Source of the DNA: Limnobacter sp.
Lineage (GTDB): Bacteria; Pseudomonadota; Gammaproteobacteria; Burkholderiales; Burkholderiaceae_B
DNA: 64,000 bases
NCBI GenBank assembly: GCA_029866125.1
Contig: JARWZZ010000004.1
Location: 248,001-312,000 of the forward strand
Direction of reading: 5' to 3'
Below the pieces are notes generated by a model. It ran no database searches. It had not been told where the DNA came from and saw only the letters and a list, made by a program, of their open reading frames with translations. Shown here one piece after another: positions 45,873-55,129 of this stretch (the stretch's first letter is position 1; each line of letters begins with the position of its first letter). A program made the position numbers and the translations under genes.

Positions 45873-46234
45873 AATCCATTTTGCTGATTGATGACTCCAT
45901 GACCATGCTGATGAGTCTGCGCCAAACCTTAGAAATGTCAGGTTTTCAGGTGAACACCGCTTCCGATGGGGCAGATGCTTTAAACAAACTCAAAACAATT
46001 CCAAAGCCTGATTTGATAATCACCGATATCAATATGCCAAACATGAATGGAATTGAGTTCATTCGCCATGCTCGTCAGCTTTTTCGTTTCACTCCCATTT
46101 TGACTTTGACCACTGAATCCCAGCAAAGCAAACGGGAGGAGGCTAAGAAGCTTGGTGCAACAGGTTGGTTGGTGAAGCCTGTGGGCGGACAAGACCTGAT
46201 CCGCATCATCAAACAGGTTGTTCCCACAGCATAA
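45869..46234 (+). CDS. cheY: CheY-like single-domain response regulator
   Basis: The 121-residue receiver has LLIDDSMTMLMS, phosphosite in LIITDINMPNMNG, Thr in TLTTES and Lys in WLVKPVGG. The ATGA overlap couples it to the STAS-like gene. It is the second CheY of the operon, clearly different from that at 42794, which suggests two outputs or one output plus a phosphate sink. Confidence 0.92.
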   Translation: MKSILLIDDSMTMLMSLRQTLEMSGFQVNTASDGADALNKLKTIPKPDLIITDINMPNMNGIEFIRHARQLFRFTPILTLTTESQQSKREEAKKLGATGWLVKPVGGQDLIRIIKQVVPTA

Positions 46235-46261
46235 GTTCAACGAACATCAAGGATTATTCTG

Positions 46262-47395
46262 ATGGATTTGAATATTGAAATTTTTGATTTGGTCTTTGTG
46301 AGTGTCATGACTGCATTGACCACGGCTTTGGTGTTACGTGTGATCTATCAAAGAAAATTGCAAAACATAAAAGCCAATTCTTCCCAAAGTTGCAGCAGTG
46401 TCCATCTACCTTGGAACCAACTACTGAATCGGCAGGCCAGTGATGTGAAAAGGTTCAACGATGTTTTGCGTGAACATTTGAGAACAGTCAATCGGGAAAG
46501 TGAGGACAGTGCGCTGCGAGTGATGACTCATCTTGGCCTGGCGCATGAAAACACAATGTTATTGATGCAAACTGCTCAAAGTGCTGTGGCGGTTAGTACC
46601 GAATGGATTTCAAAGTCAAATCGCCGGATGGAAGAGCAATCTGTGATGCTAAGGCAGCTTGAAAATGTTCTGGAGGACACAAGCGTACGCAATGAAAGAG
46701 AGCGCAATTGGTTAAACAGTCTCACCACTGAAGTCTCAGATTTACTGCCCATGGTTGGGATGGTAGAGCAAATTGCGAAGCAAACCAATATGTTGGCCTT
46801 AAATGCCGCAATTGAAGCTGCACGCGCCGGTGATGCTGGGCGTGGCTTCTCCGTCGTCGCGCAATCCGTGTTTGAGTTGTCTGAAAAAGCCTCTGAGTCA
46901 GCCTGCATAATCCGCTCTGCGATTGGCTCTGTTTCCCTCTCAATCAAAGAACAAACTCAGGTGGCCAGAGACCATTTGAGTCAGGACAAAACCCGAGACC
47001 ATATCCGTGAAATTGGCATGAAGGTCAGCGAGCTTGGTCAGCAGTTCGGCGAGCTTCTGGCTCACAGTCAGAGCCTGAGTCATTCACTTGAGAATTATGT
47101 GACTCATATGAAAGATGCCATTTCTGATGCATTGGGAGTATTGCAGACGCAGGACATTATGCGCCAGCAATTGGAAAACATAGAAATGTCGCTGGATACA
47201 CTAGATGCCCATATTGTTGAATGGGACCAACAGCTTACCAGCGCCCCTGATCGGCCAGACCTGCTTCCCAATCTGGGCAACCGGCTTGATGAGTTGTTCT
47301 CAAAGTATGTAATGCATCAACAACGGAATGCACATCTAGCAGCAATCGGTGAAGTGCCTGATCAAACCGGACTGCCTAGAATTGAGTTGTTTTGA
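46262..47395 (+). CDS. Membrane-anchored methyl-accepting chemotaxis protein
   Basis: The 377-residue protein has one N-terminal membrane segment (about 8-28), no periplasmic ligand domain, and a signalling domain with tip [19 protein letters not shown] (about 173-191). After that, [16 protein letters not shown] deviates from the usual VVADEVR. The C-terminal 170 residues are helical. It may report a membrane or cytoplasmic state to CheA. It is the last gene of the operon. Its last 34 nt overlap the end of the convergent HD-GYP gene. Confidence 0.9.
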   Translation: MDLNIEIFDLVFVSVMTALTTALVLRVIYQRKLQNIKANSSQSCSSVHLPWNQLLNRQASDVKRFNDVLREHLRTVNRESEDSALRVMTHLGLAHENTMLLMQTAQSAVAVSTEWISKSNRRMEEQSVMLRQLENVLEDTSVRNERERNWLNSLTTEVSDLLPMVGMVEQIAKQTNMLALNAAIEAARAGDAGRGFSVVAQSVFELSEKASESACIIRSAIGSVSLSIKEQTQVARDHLSQDKTRDHIREIGMKVSELGQQFGELLAHSQSLSHSLENYVTHMKDAISDALGVLQTQDIMRQQLENIEMSLDTLDAHIVEWDQQLTSAPDRPDLLPNLGNRLDELFSKYVMHQQRNAHLAAIGEVPDQTGLPRIELF

Positions 47396-48699
47396 GCCTT
47401 CAGATTCGCATCGCAATACACTTTAAAGGTTACTTTTTCTTTGAGATAGATTGCCGAAAGGTACTGCACCAACTTGTCAGTCACGCAGCCGCCTTTGGCC
47501 ATCAAAAGCATTCCATCCGGGTTGTAGAGGTCACGCGATAGTTTTTGGCCCGGCGATAGTGTGTGACTGTCCACCATCAATTCATGAGTTCCGGGCAGTG
47601 TACGCATTCTGATCAATGCAGAAGGTAAAACGCGAACCACAGAATCATCATAGCGTTTCTGGCTGCCTTGCCGAATGAAGTCAAGGGCTTGGTCCGTGTT
47701 CATTTTCTTGCCGGTCAACAACCCCATTTGAAGTTCATCCCAATCCTCTGCAACAGCAAGCACACGTGCGCCACGCGGTATTTCTGTAGCATTCAGCCCG
47801 CCAGGGTAACCTCGTCCATCAACGCGCTCATGGTGGTGGGCAACATACTGAGCAACATTGTGCAATTCGGGTAGCGCCATCAAGGCCAATTGCCCTTTGT
47901 GGCAATGCTTTACTATGGCCTGCCGGTTATTTGGGTCCAAATCAATATATGGAGTCGTCAGAATCTTTTCAGGTAGGTGCATTTTCCCAATGTCATGCAA
48001 CAATCCAGCCACGTAGATATCCTGTACCTCAGCCTCAGGTAGGTCCATTTCCAGTGCAAGTGAACGAGCCAACTCTGCCACGCGCTTGCCATGACCCGCC
48101 ATCAGTGGAGAACTCATTTCGATCAGGTTTGAAAACACTTTCACCGCATTGATAAATTGGGTGTGAAGTTCTTTGTAGGCTTGCTCAAGAAACAAATTGG
48201 TTTGGTAGATTTCCTGAGTTCGGGATGCGACGCGCTGATCCAGTTCCTTATTTAATTCTTCGAGCTCACCCACTTTTAACTTGAGTGAATTGGCCAACTC
48301 ATCTCGTTCGACCCGCAATTGCACAAAGGCCAGTTGTTGGCGTAGTACCTCCCGCAGCTCATCATCATTCCAAGGCTTGGTCAAATAGCGGTCAATGTGC
48401 CCCTCGTTGATGGCAGCAATAGTCGAATTGATGTCCGCATACCCTGTGAGTAAAATTTTTGAACAGTCAGGGTTTTGAAGCTGAAGCGCGGCAAACACTT
48501 GAGAACCATCCATACCCGGCATACGCATGTCGCAAACCACGGCAGCCGGTCTAATGCGCTTGGCAATCTCAATCGCCTCAACCGGGTTGGTGCTTACATA
48601 AACATCGAAATTTTCGGACCTGAGACTTCGTTTCAGCGCATTCACCACGTTGACTTCATCATCGATCACAAGCACTGCAGGAAGCTTCGTAGTGTCCAT
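47362..48699 (-). CDS. Response regulator with HD-GYP phosphodiesterase domain
   Basis: The 445-residue protein has an N-terminal receiver ([19 protein letters not shown]; phosphosite in [12 protein letters not shown]), a coiled coil (about 120-175) and an HD-GYP domain with HDIGK in [11 protein letters not shown] and [13 protein letters not shown]. These are the residues of an active c-di-GMP phosphodiesterase. A ~90-residue C-terminal extension follows. ATG 48699 is preceded by CAGGAG and lies 1 nt after the HDOD stop, so it is coupled. Third gene of a minus-strand operon, convergent with the chemosensory operon. Confidence 0.93.
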   Translation of the reverse strand: MDTTKLPAVLVIDDEVNVVNALKRSLRSENFDVYVSTNPVEAIEIAKRIRPAAVVCDMRMPGMDGSQVFAALQLQNPDCSKILLTGYADINSTIAAINEGHIDRYLTKPWNDDELREVLRQQLAFVQLRVERDELANSLKLKVGELEELNKELDQRVASRTQEIYQTNLFLEQAYKELHTQFINAVKVFSNLIEMSSPLMAGHGKRVAELARSLALEMDLPEAEVQDIYVAGLLHDIGKMHLPEKILTTPYIDLDPNNRQAIVKHCHKGQLALMALPELHNVAQYVAHHHERVDGRGYPGGLNATEIPRGARVLAVAEDWDELQMGLLTGKKMNTDQALDFIRQGSQKRYDDSVVRVLPSALIRMRTLPGTHELMVDSHTLSPGQKLSRDLYNPDGMLLMAKGGCVTDKLVQYLSAIYLKEKVTFKVYCDANLKAQNNSILGSPV

Positions 48700-48700
48700 G

Positions 48701-49516
48701 TCATATTGCTCCTGCCAATTTAAACCATGCTGAGCTGACCCCATCAATGTACTGTTTTACTCGCGTATGACTTTGCTCACACAGGTTAAACTGGGTCATT
48801 AACCGATTGGGGCAAGCCTGGCTAAACTCAGACCACTGCTCATAGTCTGAAAGCAATTGGGCTGTGCCCAGCAAGCTGCTCAACACATTAGATCCATCAT
48901 CAAGTGAACGTCGGTACTGCATCGCAATCGCATCGCAAATGTTGTCTGGAAAATTCAATGACTGGAGTAATTCAGCGCCCATAACTCCATGGTCAACCTG
49001 AAATAGCTCCATTTCTTGTTCTGCTAATGCGGCACCCAGGGTACAGTCAGCCAGTAACTGTTCATAAGGCAACGCATGGGTTTGAGCCATCATCAAAATC
49101 CCTAAATTATGAAAGATGCCCACCGTAAATGCTGTGGATTCTGACGCGCCTACCCTGTTGGCCAAGGCTTGACAGCACGCTGCCATATATAGGCTACGCT
49201 GCCAGAATCTCTGCATCTGGCCTTTGTCCCAAGGAAGCGCTGACAGGTTGGATCTGATGATTTCTACCTGCACCAAAGCGCGAGTCTGATTCAGGCCGAG
49301 TACGATGACCGCCTCGTTTAAAGACGATATTTGACGACAAACTCCAAAAAAGGGCGAGTTTGCAATATGCAAAAGCCTGGCTCCAAGGCCTGGGTCTAGC
49401 TTTAGCCGATCAGCAAGTTCTTTCAAACCAATGTCGTGGCTTTGCAAATCTGCCAATAGTTGTGGTGACTTGATGCTGAAGGCTGGTAACACCGCTGTGC
49501 TGCAAAGATACTTCAT
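48701..49516 (-). CDS. HDOD domain protein
   Basis: The 271-residue product is an HDOD domain (VLPAFSIKSPQLLADL, LLHIANSPFFG, FTVGIFHNLGILMM). HDOD proteins are HD-related but lack most metal ligands (here FHNLG replaces HDIG) and act in signalling, often with HD-GYP proteins or CheA-type systems. Start at 49516, chosen by AGGA 8 nt upstream; the longer frame overlaps the previous gene. Middle gene of the RR-PAS / HDOD / RR-HD-GYP operon. Confidence 0.9.
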   Translation of the reverse strand: MKYLCSTAVLPAFSIKSPQLLADLQSHDIGLKELADRLKLDPGLGARLLHIANSPFFGVCRQISSLNEAVIVLGLNQTRALVQVEIIRSNLSALPWDKGQMQRFWQRSLYMAACCQALANRVGASESTAFTVGIFHNLGILMMAQTHALPYEQLLADCTLGAALAEQEMELFQVDHGVMGAELLQSLNFPDNICDAIAMQYRRSLDDGSNVLSSLLGTAQLLSDYEQWSEFSQACPNRLMTQFNLCEQSHTRVKQYIDGVSSAWFKLAGAI

Positions 49517-49524
49517 GACAATTC

Positions 49525-50346
49525 CTAGCGCGGTTGGACGATAACCAAGCAACCTGACGAATCGCTGCTTAATCCCATCGGTTTGATGTCAAGAGTGACC
49601 TGAACATTCCCAACGGTCGCAAAATGCCGTTGAGTGTTCATTTCAGAACTAAAAAGGTAGTCGTGAATTAACTCCGGGAATGGATCTGGCAGCAAAGTAA
49701 CTGATTGCCCCGTGTAAGACGCAACAGCTGAGCCCAGCAGATTGGCAACCCAGTTGTTCATACTGATTACCTCAGCTGCACTGTCAAGACCGATCACCCC
49801 AAGGGGCAGGTTATCGATCATTTCCTGCATGACGCTAACCACTGAGATATCCCGATCAATGCGCTGGTTTCTATCCAGTAGCTGTTGTTCCAGAACATGG
49901 TTAAGGCTTAACAATTCGGTGTTGATTTCCTCAATTTCAACATGCAACCGAATATTCTCGGTTTCCATTGCATGCCTTTGAAATGCCTCTCGAATGTTGG
50001 CCCGCAGCTGCCCATCGTCCCAGGGTTTGGTCAAAAATTTGTAGATTGCACCTTCATTGATTGCATCTGTGACTGAGCTTACTTCGGTGTAGCCCGACAG
50101 CATGAGGCGCACAGTCCTTGGGTACTTCTCTTTGACTTTGCTGAGAAACTCGGTGCCGGTTTGCTCGGGCATTCGCTGATCAGACACAATCACATCGATG
50201 GGTTGCTCTGCAAGTATCTCGAAGGCTCTTTGTGCGGAGTTGGCGAGGTAGAGCGTATATCCATCCTTGCGCAAAAGCCTTTGCAAGGACCGCAGAACAT
50301 TTTCCTCATCGTCAACCAGTAGAAGATGCCGTTCAGCGTGTTCCAT
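49525..50346 (-). CDS. Response regulator with PAS-like C-terminal domain
   Basis: The 273-residue protein has a receiver (HLLLVDDEENVLRSLQRLL; phosphosite in VIVSDQRMPEQTG), a coiled coil (about 125-170) and a PAS-like domain (IDNLPLGVIGLDSAAEVISM). The receiver is close to that of the HD-GYP protein two genes downstream (KPWDD at the end of both), suggesting duplication. Start options are GTG 50370, ATG 50352 and ATG 50346; GGAG spacing favours 50346. No enzymatic output is visible. Confidence 0.87.
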   Translation of the reverse strand: MEHAERHLLLVDDEENVLRSLQRLLRKDGYTLYLANSAQRAFEILAEQPIDVIVSDQRMPEQTGTEFLSKVKEKYPRTVRLMLSGYTEVSSVTDAINEGAIYKFLTKPWDDGQLRANIREAFQRHAMETENIRLHVEIEEINTELLSLNHVLEQQLLDRNQRIDRDISVVSVMQEMIDNLPLGVIGLDSAAEVISMNNWVANLLGSAVASYTGQSVTLLPDPFPELIHDYLFSSEMNTQRHFATVGNVQVTLDIKPMGLSSDSSGCLVIVQPR

Positions 50347-50524
50347 TTCCATCTCCAGATGCAGACTCACAGTCGAACCGACTGTTCCCTATCTTATTAA
50401 CGGCAGGTTAGCCCAAAAAGTTAAATAATTTTTTTCACTGAATTAATAATGATGGTCATAATGTATTTATGAATGGTGAACACAATGCCGTTATAAAAAT
50501 GATCTACCTGTCTGGAGGTTCGAC

Positions 50525-51574
50525 ATGCATCCCAATTTGAGCTATCAACTCAAGCGTTTTTTTGGAACAGTGACTTTGAATGAGATTTCAACGGATCTCA
50601 ATATGCAGAAGTTTTTGGAAGACGTGGAGGTTACATATGAAGAGAAGGATCAGGACCAAAGCATGATTGCATTGCTTTTAAAGGAGCGTCTAAACTCCGA
50701 GGAAGCACTTCGAAAAGAGAAGGTCGAGCAGGCGGACCTCATCAAGAAGCTAGAGGAAGCCCATCATCAATTGTTACAGTCCGAGAAGATGGCATCAATC
50801 GGTTCATTGGCTGCGGGTGTTGCGCATGAAATCAACAATCCAATCGGATTTGTGGCTTCCAATCTGGGAAATCTAGGTGGGTATATTGAAGACCTTTTTG
50901 CCGTCATCGACGCTTATCGAGACGAGGTCTTAACCTACACTGCAACGCCGAAGGCAGACGCAATTGCAAAAAGCGTAGACATTGAATTCATACGCGAAGA
51001 CATCAAAAATCTCTTGATTGAAAACAAGGATGGGGTCGACCGAGTAAAGCGGATCGTCCAGGATTTAAAGGACTTCTCGCATGTTGATCACGGTGAGTGG
51101 GTAGTCAGCAACCTTCATCAAGGTTTGAACAGCACGCTTAACATTGTCAACAATGAATTGAAATACAAAGCCTGCGTGGAAAAGCGATACGGCAGCATTC
51201 CGCCTATAACCTGCATCGCATCCCAGTTGAATCAAGTCTTCATGAATTTGTTAGTCAATGCTGCACATGCAATTGAGGGCAGCGGCAAAATCACGATCGA
51301 AACAGGTGTGCAGGATGAAAACCTGTTTGTCAAAATCAGCGACACGGGTTGCGGTATTCCCAAAGACAATTTAGTCCGTATTTTTGATCCATTCTTCACC
51401 ACAAAACCAGTCGGGAAGGGCACTGGGCTGGGGCTTTCACTGAGTTACGGAATCGTAAAGAGACACGGCGGTAAAATTACCGTGGACAGCGAGCTTGGCG
51501 TGGGCACCACGTTCACCGTGTGGCTGCCGATTGCTATTCAGGCTACAGATTCCAACTTGCCTGCTTCGCGTTAG
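50525..51574 (+). CDS. Soluble sensor histidine kinase
   Basis: The 349-residue kinase has no membrane segment. A short N-terminal part with a coiled coil (about 55-90) precedes the HisKA-type H box SLAAGVAHEINNPIGFV and the HATPase domain (QVFMNLLVNAAHAIEG, DTGCGIP, FFTTKPVGKGTGLGLSLSYG abbreviated TTKPVGKGTGLGLS). A GGAGG site is 7 nt before ATG. It is divergent from the RR-PAS operon across 178 nt, making it a natural phosphodonor candidate for its regulators (inference). Confidence 0.92.
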   Translation: MHPNLSYQLKRFFGTVTLNEISTDLNMQKFLEDVEVTYEEKDQDQSMIALLLKERLNSEEALRKEKVEQADLIKKLEEAHHQLLQSEKMASIGSLAAGVAHEINNPIGFVASNLGNLGGYIEDLFAVIDAYRDEVLTYTATPKADAIAKSVDIEFIREDIKNLLIENKDGVDRVKRIVQDLKDFSHVDHGEWVVSNLHQGLNSTLNIVNNELKYKACVEKRYGSIPPITCIASQLNQVFMNLLVNAAHAIEGSGKITIETGVQDENLFVKISDTGCGIPKDNLVRIFDPFFTTKPVGKGTGLGLSLSYGIVKRHGGKITVDSELGVGTTFTVWLPIAIQATDSNLPASR

Positions 51575-51592
51575 ATTACAGTTTTGCCCATT

Positions 51593-54500
51593 TCAAAGGT
51601 AGATTTTTATACATTGTTCCTTTAATACCCTCACCAAATCCTCTTTCTGGAAGGGTTTGACCAGATGCTCTTTCATACCAGCTGCCAAAATGTTTTGGCG
51701 GTCTTTCTCGGTTGCCGAAGCGGTTACTGCGATGATGGGTGGACAGTTGTCACCTAGCAGGGCCAAAATTGCCGAGGTTGCTTGAAAGCCATCGACTCTA
51801 GGCATTTGCAGGTCCATCAGTATCACATCGAAATTCTCGGTCTTGCAGGCATCTATAGCCTCTTGGCCGTCATTGGCAAGGGTGACGACGCCACCCGCCT
51901 TACGAATCATTTCTCCAGCCACCAAGCGGTTCAGTTTGTGATCGTCGGCAATCAAGACCCTCATGCCTGTCAGCGCAATTTTTTCCTGCTCAGTGGATCG
52001 GGTTGACGCAACAGCGGTCGGTTCAGCCTTGCTGCGAGAATCCCCGATCAACAAATCTTTCTCGCTTTGTGTCAGGATGTAAGAGGGGTCTTTATTGGCA
52101 ATGCTGAAGGTGAACATAGAGCCTTTGCCTGGCTCGCTTTCAACCCGAATATTGCCGCCCATCAACTCACTAAGGCTTTTGCAAATTGACAGGCCAAGGC
52201 CAGCGCCACCAAACCGGCGTGAGCTGCTGCTGTCCACTTGGCTAAAAGGTTGGAACAGCAAGGCAGATTGCTCTGGCGTCATGCCTGACCCTGTGTCAAT
52301 CACAGAGAACTGCAATTTCTTGCCACCATCCATCGACTTCACTTCCAAATGGATGTGGCCCCGGTCTGTGAACTTCAAAGCATTGGACAACAAGTTGTTC
52401 AGAATTTGTGCCAAGCGCAGGCGGTCTCCAATCAAACTAACCGGACAATCTGCGGACTTGGTGCAATACAGGCGAATGTCTTTTTCTTCTGCTCGGTACG
52501 AGAACAAGTCAATCGTCTTGCTCAACAACTCGTCCAAATTAAAGCGAACAAAATCCAGCTCTAGTTTGTTGGCTTCCACCCGCGACAAGTCCAACACATC
52601 GTTCAACACATTCAGCAATACATCGGCGGCAGACCCAATTTTATTCAAGTAACTTTGCTGCTCGGGATTCAGCTCTGAATCGCCAATCAACTGAAGCATG
52701 CCCATGATTGCATTCATGGGGGTGCGAATTTCATGGCTCATGTTGGCCAGGAAAGTACTTTTTGCTTTGCTGGCTGCTTCAGCTTGCTCCGTGCGCAGCA
52801 CCAGCTGATTGTTCATACGCTCCAACTCACGTTGTTGCATTTTGAGTTCTGTTACATCAGTGGACAAAGCAAAAAAGCCTTCCACATGGCCATACAGTAC
52901 ATCAGGGATGAAGTGCACCAAAGTATCGGCATAGCTGCCATCAGGCTTACGTTTGCGGCGTTCAAATCGTTGAGTCTCTCCACCCAAAACACCTTGTACA
53001 TGCACTTGGTCGCTGGCGTACAGCGATTCACCCAACAGTTTGCGCATGTGGATGCCGCGCAATTTGCTCATAGGCATGCCAGTCCATTGCTCGTAGTTTT
53101 TGTTGGCAAAATGGCAGCGCAAATCGCGGCCCCAGTATGACACCAGGCCTGGCAAACATTCAGACAGGGTTCTCAGAAAGTGTTCCCGTTCAATCAATGC
53201 AGCTTCACTCTTTTTGCGTTCAGTGATGTTTTGAATCTGCGCGATGAAATAGGTGTTGTGCCCGCGATCGTTTTTTACTGCAGACACAGACCAAAATGCC
53301 CAAATAACCCCACCGGTTTTATTGAGGAAACGCTTCTCCAGTTGGTAGCTGTTTCTTACGCCGTTGAGTAGCTCTTTGCGCGGCCTTTCATCGCTCATCA
53401 AATCTTGCGGATGTGTAACCTGGTCTAAGTTAAGCGCCTTCAACTCCGCTTTGGTGTAGCCCAGCATGTGCGCCAGTGCCTGATTAATTTGTATCAAACT
53501 GCCGTCAAGGGCAAACATCACCATGCCTACTGCAGCGGACTCAAAAGCAGAACGGAAGCGGTCTTCCGCTTCTTTGAGCAACAGCTCGAACTCCTTTTGC
53601 TCGGTAATGTCCTGATTCACACCAATCATCCGGTGAACGGTATTGCTGTCGCCTTTGATGCATTGTGCCCGTGCCTTGATATGCCGCTGAGCGCCATTGT
53701 CCTGCCGGTGTATACGGAACTGCACATCGAAGGTTTCCGCCTTTTGGCTTTGTTCCAACAAAATGCCGCGAATCCGTTCACGGTCCTGTACCGCCAAAAA
53801 GCTAATCCACTCAGCGCTGCTGAGTGTCGAAATATCGGATGAAATTCCGTAAATGGAACACATGGTGGGGTCCCACCGCATGGAGTCCGAGTCGAATATG
53901 TACTCCCACACGCCAATTCCAGCACCTTGGGTAGCTAGCTTTAAACGTTCCTCACTTTCCTCCAGCGCGTGTAGGTTTCTCTCCCTTTCCCTCTGCCGCT
54001 GAATTTGATGAATGCTGTTGTAACGTACGCCAATCAAAAGAATGAGGGTTAGTAATCCAAATGCGCCAAGCTTGGCGGCAACCTCATTCCAATAGGTGCT
54101 CATTTCTGCACTGAAATCGCGTTGACTGTTCAGCTGCCAGTCCTTGGTGCGGGCGTTTTGAAGTTCTTTGTTAAACAGGGGTATTTGAAGCTCAATTTGG
54201 GATTCAGAGGCTTGTTCTTGGTTTGTACTTGGTGTTGACAGGTCAATCCGGTGGTTGAGCCCGTCGGTTAGCCAAACCCGAAGGCGAGCGTGTCCAATCG
54301 AGGGTTTGAGGAAGTCTGCCAACATTTCCTCGTTCAGCGCAGCAACAAGGTGATAAACCTCGCCTGTCAGAGAGTTTGATTCGCTGGCCACCAAAAGCAT
54401 CACCACCTTGTCCTTGATCCGAACTGCATACATATGGGGCTGATCCAACCAAGACGATGCACCATGGGTCTGTAGCATGGGAGCAAGCGCCTTTTGTATC

Positions 54501-54919
54501 AACTCGCGTTCCAGCGGGTTAGTGCCTTTTAACCAATTGCCTTGCTCGTCTGCCAGATACAGTTTTTCTATTAAGGGATGGTTCCTCAGAAAATCCAACA
54601 TACGAAGAGGAGGGGTAGTGTCCACGACGCTGCCAATGGAAGTATTTATCAGCAGTGCTTCAGTCTGCGCATGCTTGTGCAAGTTCTGGTTAAGTCGATT
54701 GATTTCACGCTGAATGGTGGCTTGTATCAATACAGAATCGGTAACGTGGACCTGCCTTGCTTGTGCGACCACAGTGTGTTTGCGGTCCAGCAAATGCATA
54801 GATAAACCTGACCCCAGAACAAGAATAAATGCCAGGGTAACTATCCACTGATTGCGAATGCGTACTGATTTCAAAGTGGGCTCTAAGTAAGACTCTAAGT
54901 AAGGCTTCAAAACCGGCAA
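51593..54919 (-). CDS. Membrane hybrid histidine kinase with three PAS domains
   Basis: The 1108-residue protein has TM1 (about 25-43), a ~235-residue periplasmic sensor region and TM2 (about 281-299). Three PAS/PAC modules follow (about 320-440, 447-567, 580-695), then HisKA with His729 in MSHEIRTPMNA, HATPase (NNLLSNALKF near 841, DTGSGM, GGAGLGLS) and a C-terminal receiver with Asp1036 in VILMDLQMP. The lack of an Hpt domain means a separate phosphotransfer protein is needed. Convergent with the soluble kinase (18-nt gap). The 5' end contains a short direct repeat, CTCTAAGTAAG, encoding the YLES/YLEP pair. Confidence 0.93.
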   Translation of the reverse strand: MPVLKPYLESYLEPTLKSVRIRNQWIVTLAFILVLGSGLSMHLLDRKHTVVAQARQVHVTDSVLIQATIQREINRLNQNLHKHAQTEALLINTSIGSVVDTTPPLRMLDFLRNHPLIEKLYLADEQGNWLKGTNPLERELIQKALAPMLQTHGASSWLDQPHMYAVRIKDKVVMLLVASESNSLTGEVYHLVAALNEEMLADFLKPSIGHARLRVWLTDGLNHRIDLSTPSTNQEQASESQIELQIPLFNKELQNARTKDWQLNSQRDFSAEMSTYWNEVAAKLGAFGLLTLILLIGVRYNSIHQIQRQRERERNLHALEESEERLKLATQGAGIGVWEYIFDSDSMRWDPTMCSIYGISSDISTLSSAEWISFLAVQDRERIRGILLEQSQKAETFDVQFRIHRQDNGAQRHIKARAQCIKGDSNTVHRMIGVNQDITEQKEFELLLKEAEDRFRSAFESAAVGMVMFALDGSLIQINQALAHMLGYTKAELKALNLDQVTHPQDLMSDERPRKELLNGVRNSYQLEKRFLNKTGGVIWAFWSVSAVKNDRGHNTYFIAQIQNITERKKSEAALIEREHFLRTLSECLPGLVSYWGRDLRCHFANKNYEQWTGMPMSKLRGIHMRKLLGESLYASDQVHVQGVLGGETQRFERRKRKPDGSYADTLVHFIPDVLYGHVEGFFALSTDVTELKMQQRELERMNNQLVLRTEQAEAASKAKSTFLANMSHEIRTPMNAIMGMLQLIGDSELNPEQQSYLNKIGSAADVLLNVLNDVLDLSRVEANKLELDFVRFNLDELLSKTIDLFSYRAEEKDIRLYCTKSADCPVSLIGDRLRLAQILNNLLSNALKFTDRGHIHLEVKSMDGGKKLQFSVIDTGSGMTPEQSALLFQPFSQVDSSSSRRFGGAGLGLSICKSLSELMGGNIRVESEPGKGSMFTFSIANKDPSYILTQSEKDLLIGDSRSKAEPTAVASTRSTEQEKIALTGMRVLIADDHKLNRLVAGEMIRKAGGVVTLANDGQEAIDACKTENFDVILMDLQMPRVDGFQATSAILALLGDNCPPIIAVTASATEKDRQNILAAGMKEHLVKPFQKEDLVRVLKEQCIKIYL

Positions 54920-55129
54920 ATACCGATCTTTGTTGTAAGCATTAAGCCATAGCTGCTGCGGTGGTGATGTGCCAGTAAAAAGGGCAATCTCGCCTTAGTT
55001 TATTGTTTGAGGTTTACTCAACAAAGCATTTAACGATTGAAGAAAATTGACGCGCTGAAAAGTTCATGAAGGACTCATTAGGGTATTCCCTCAAAAAATC
55101 ACTCTTTCGGGGGGTGGTTTGGCTGATGT

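Noticed and set aside
50480..50500. GCCGTTAT before the soluble kinase as a sigma-28 -10 element
   Set aside because: Only 6 of 8 matches and no suitable -35 sequence.
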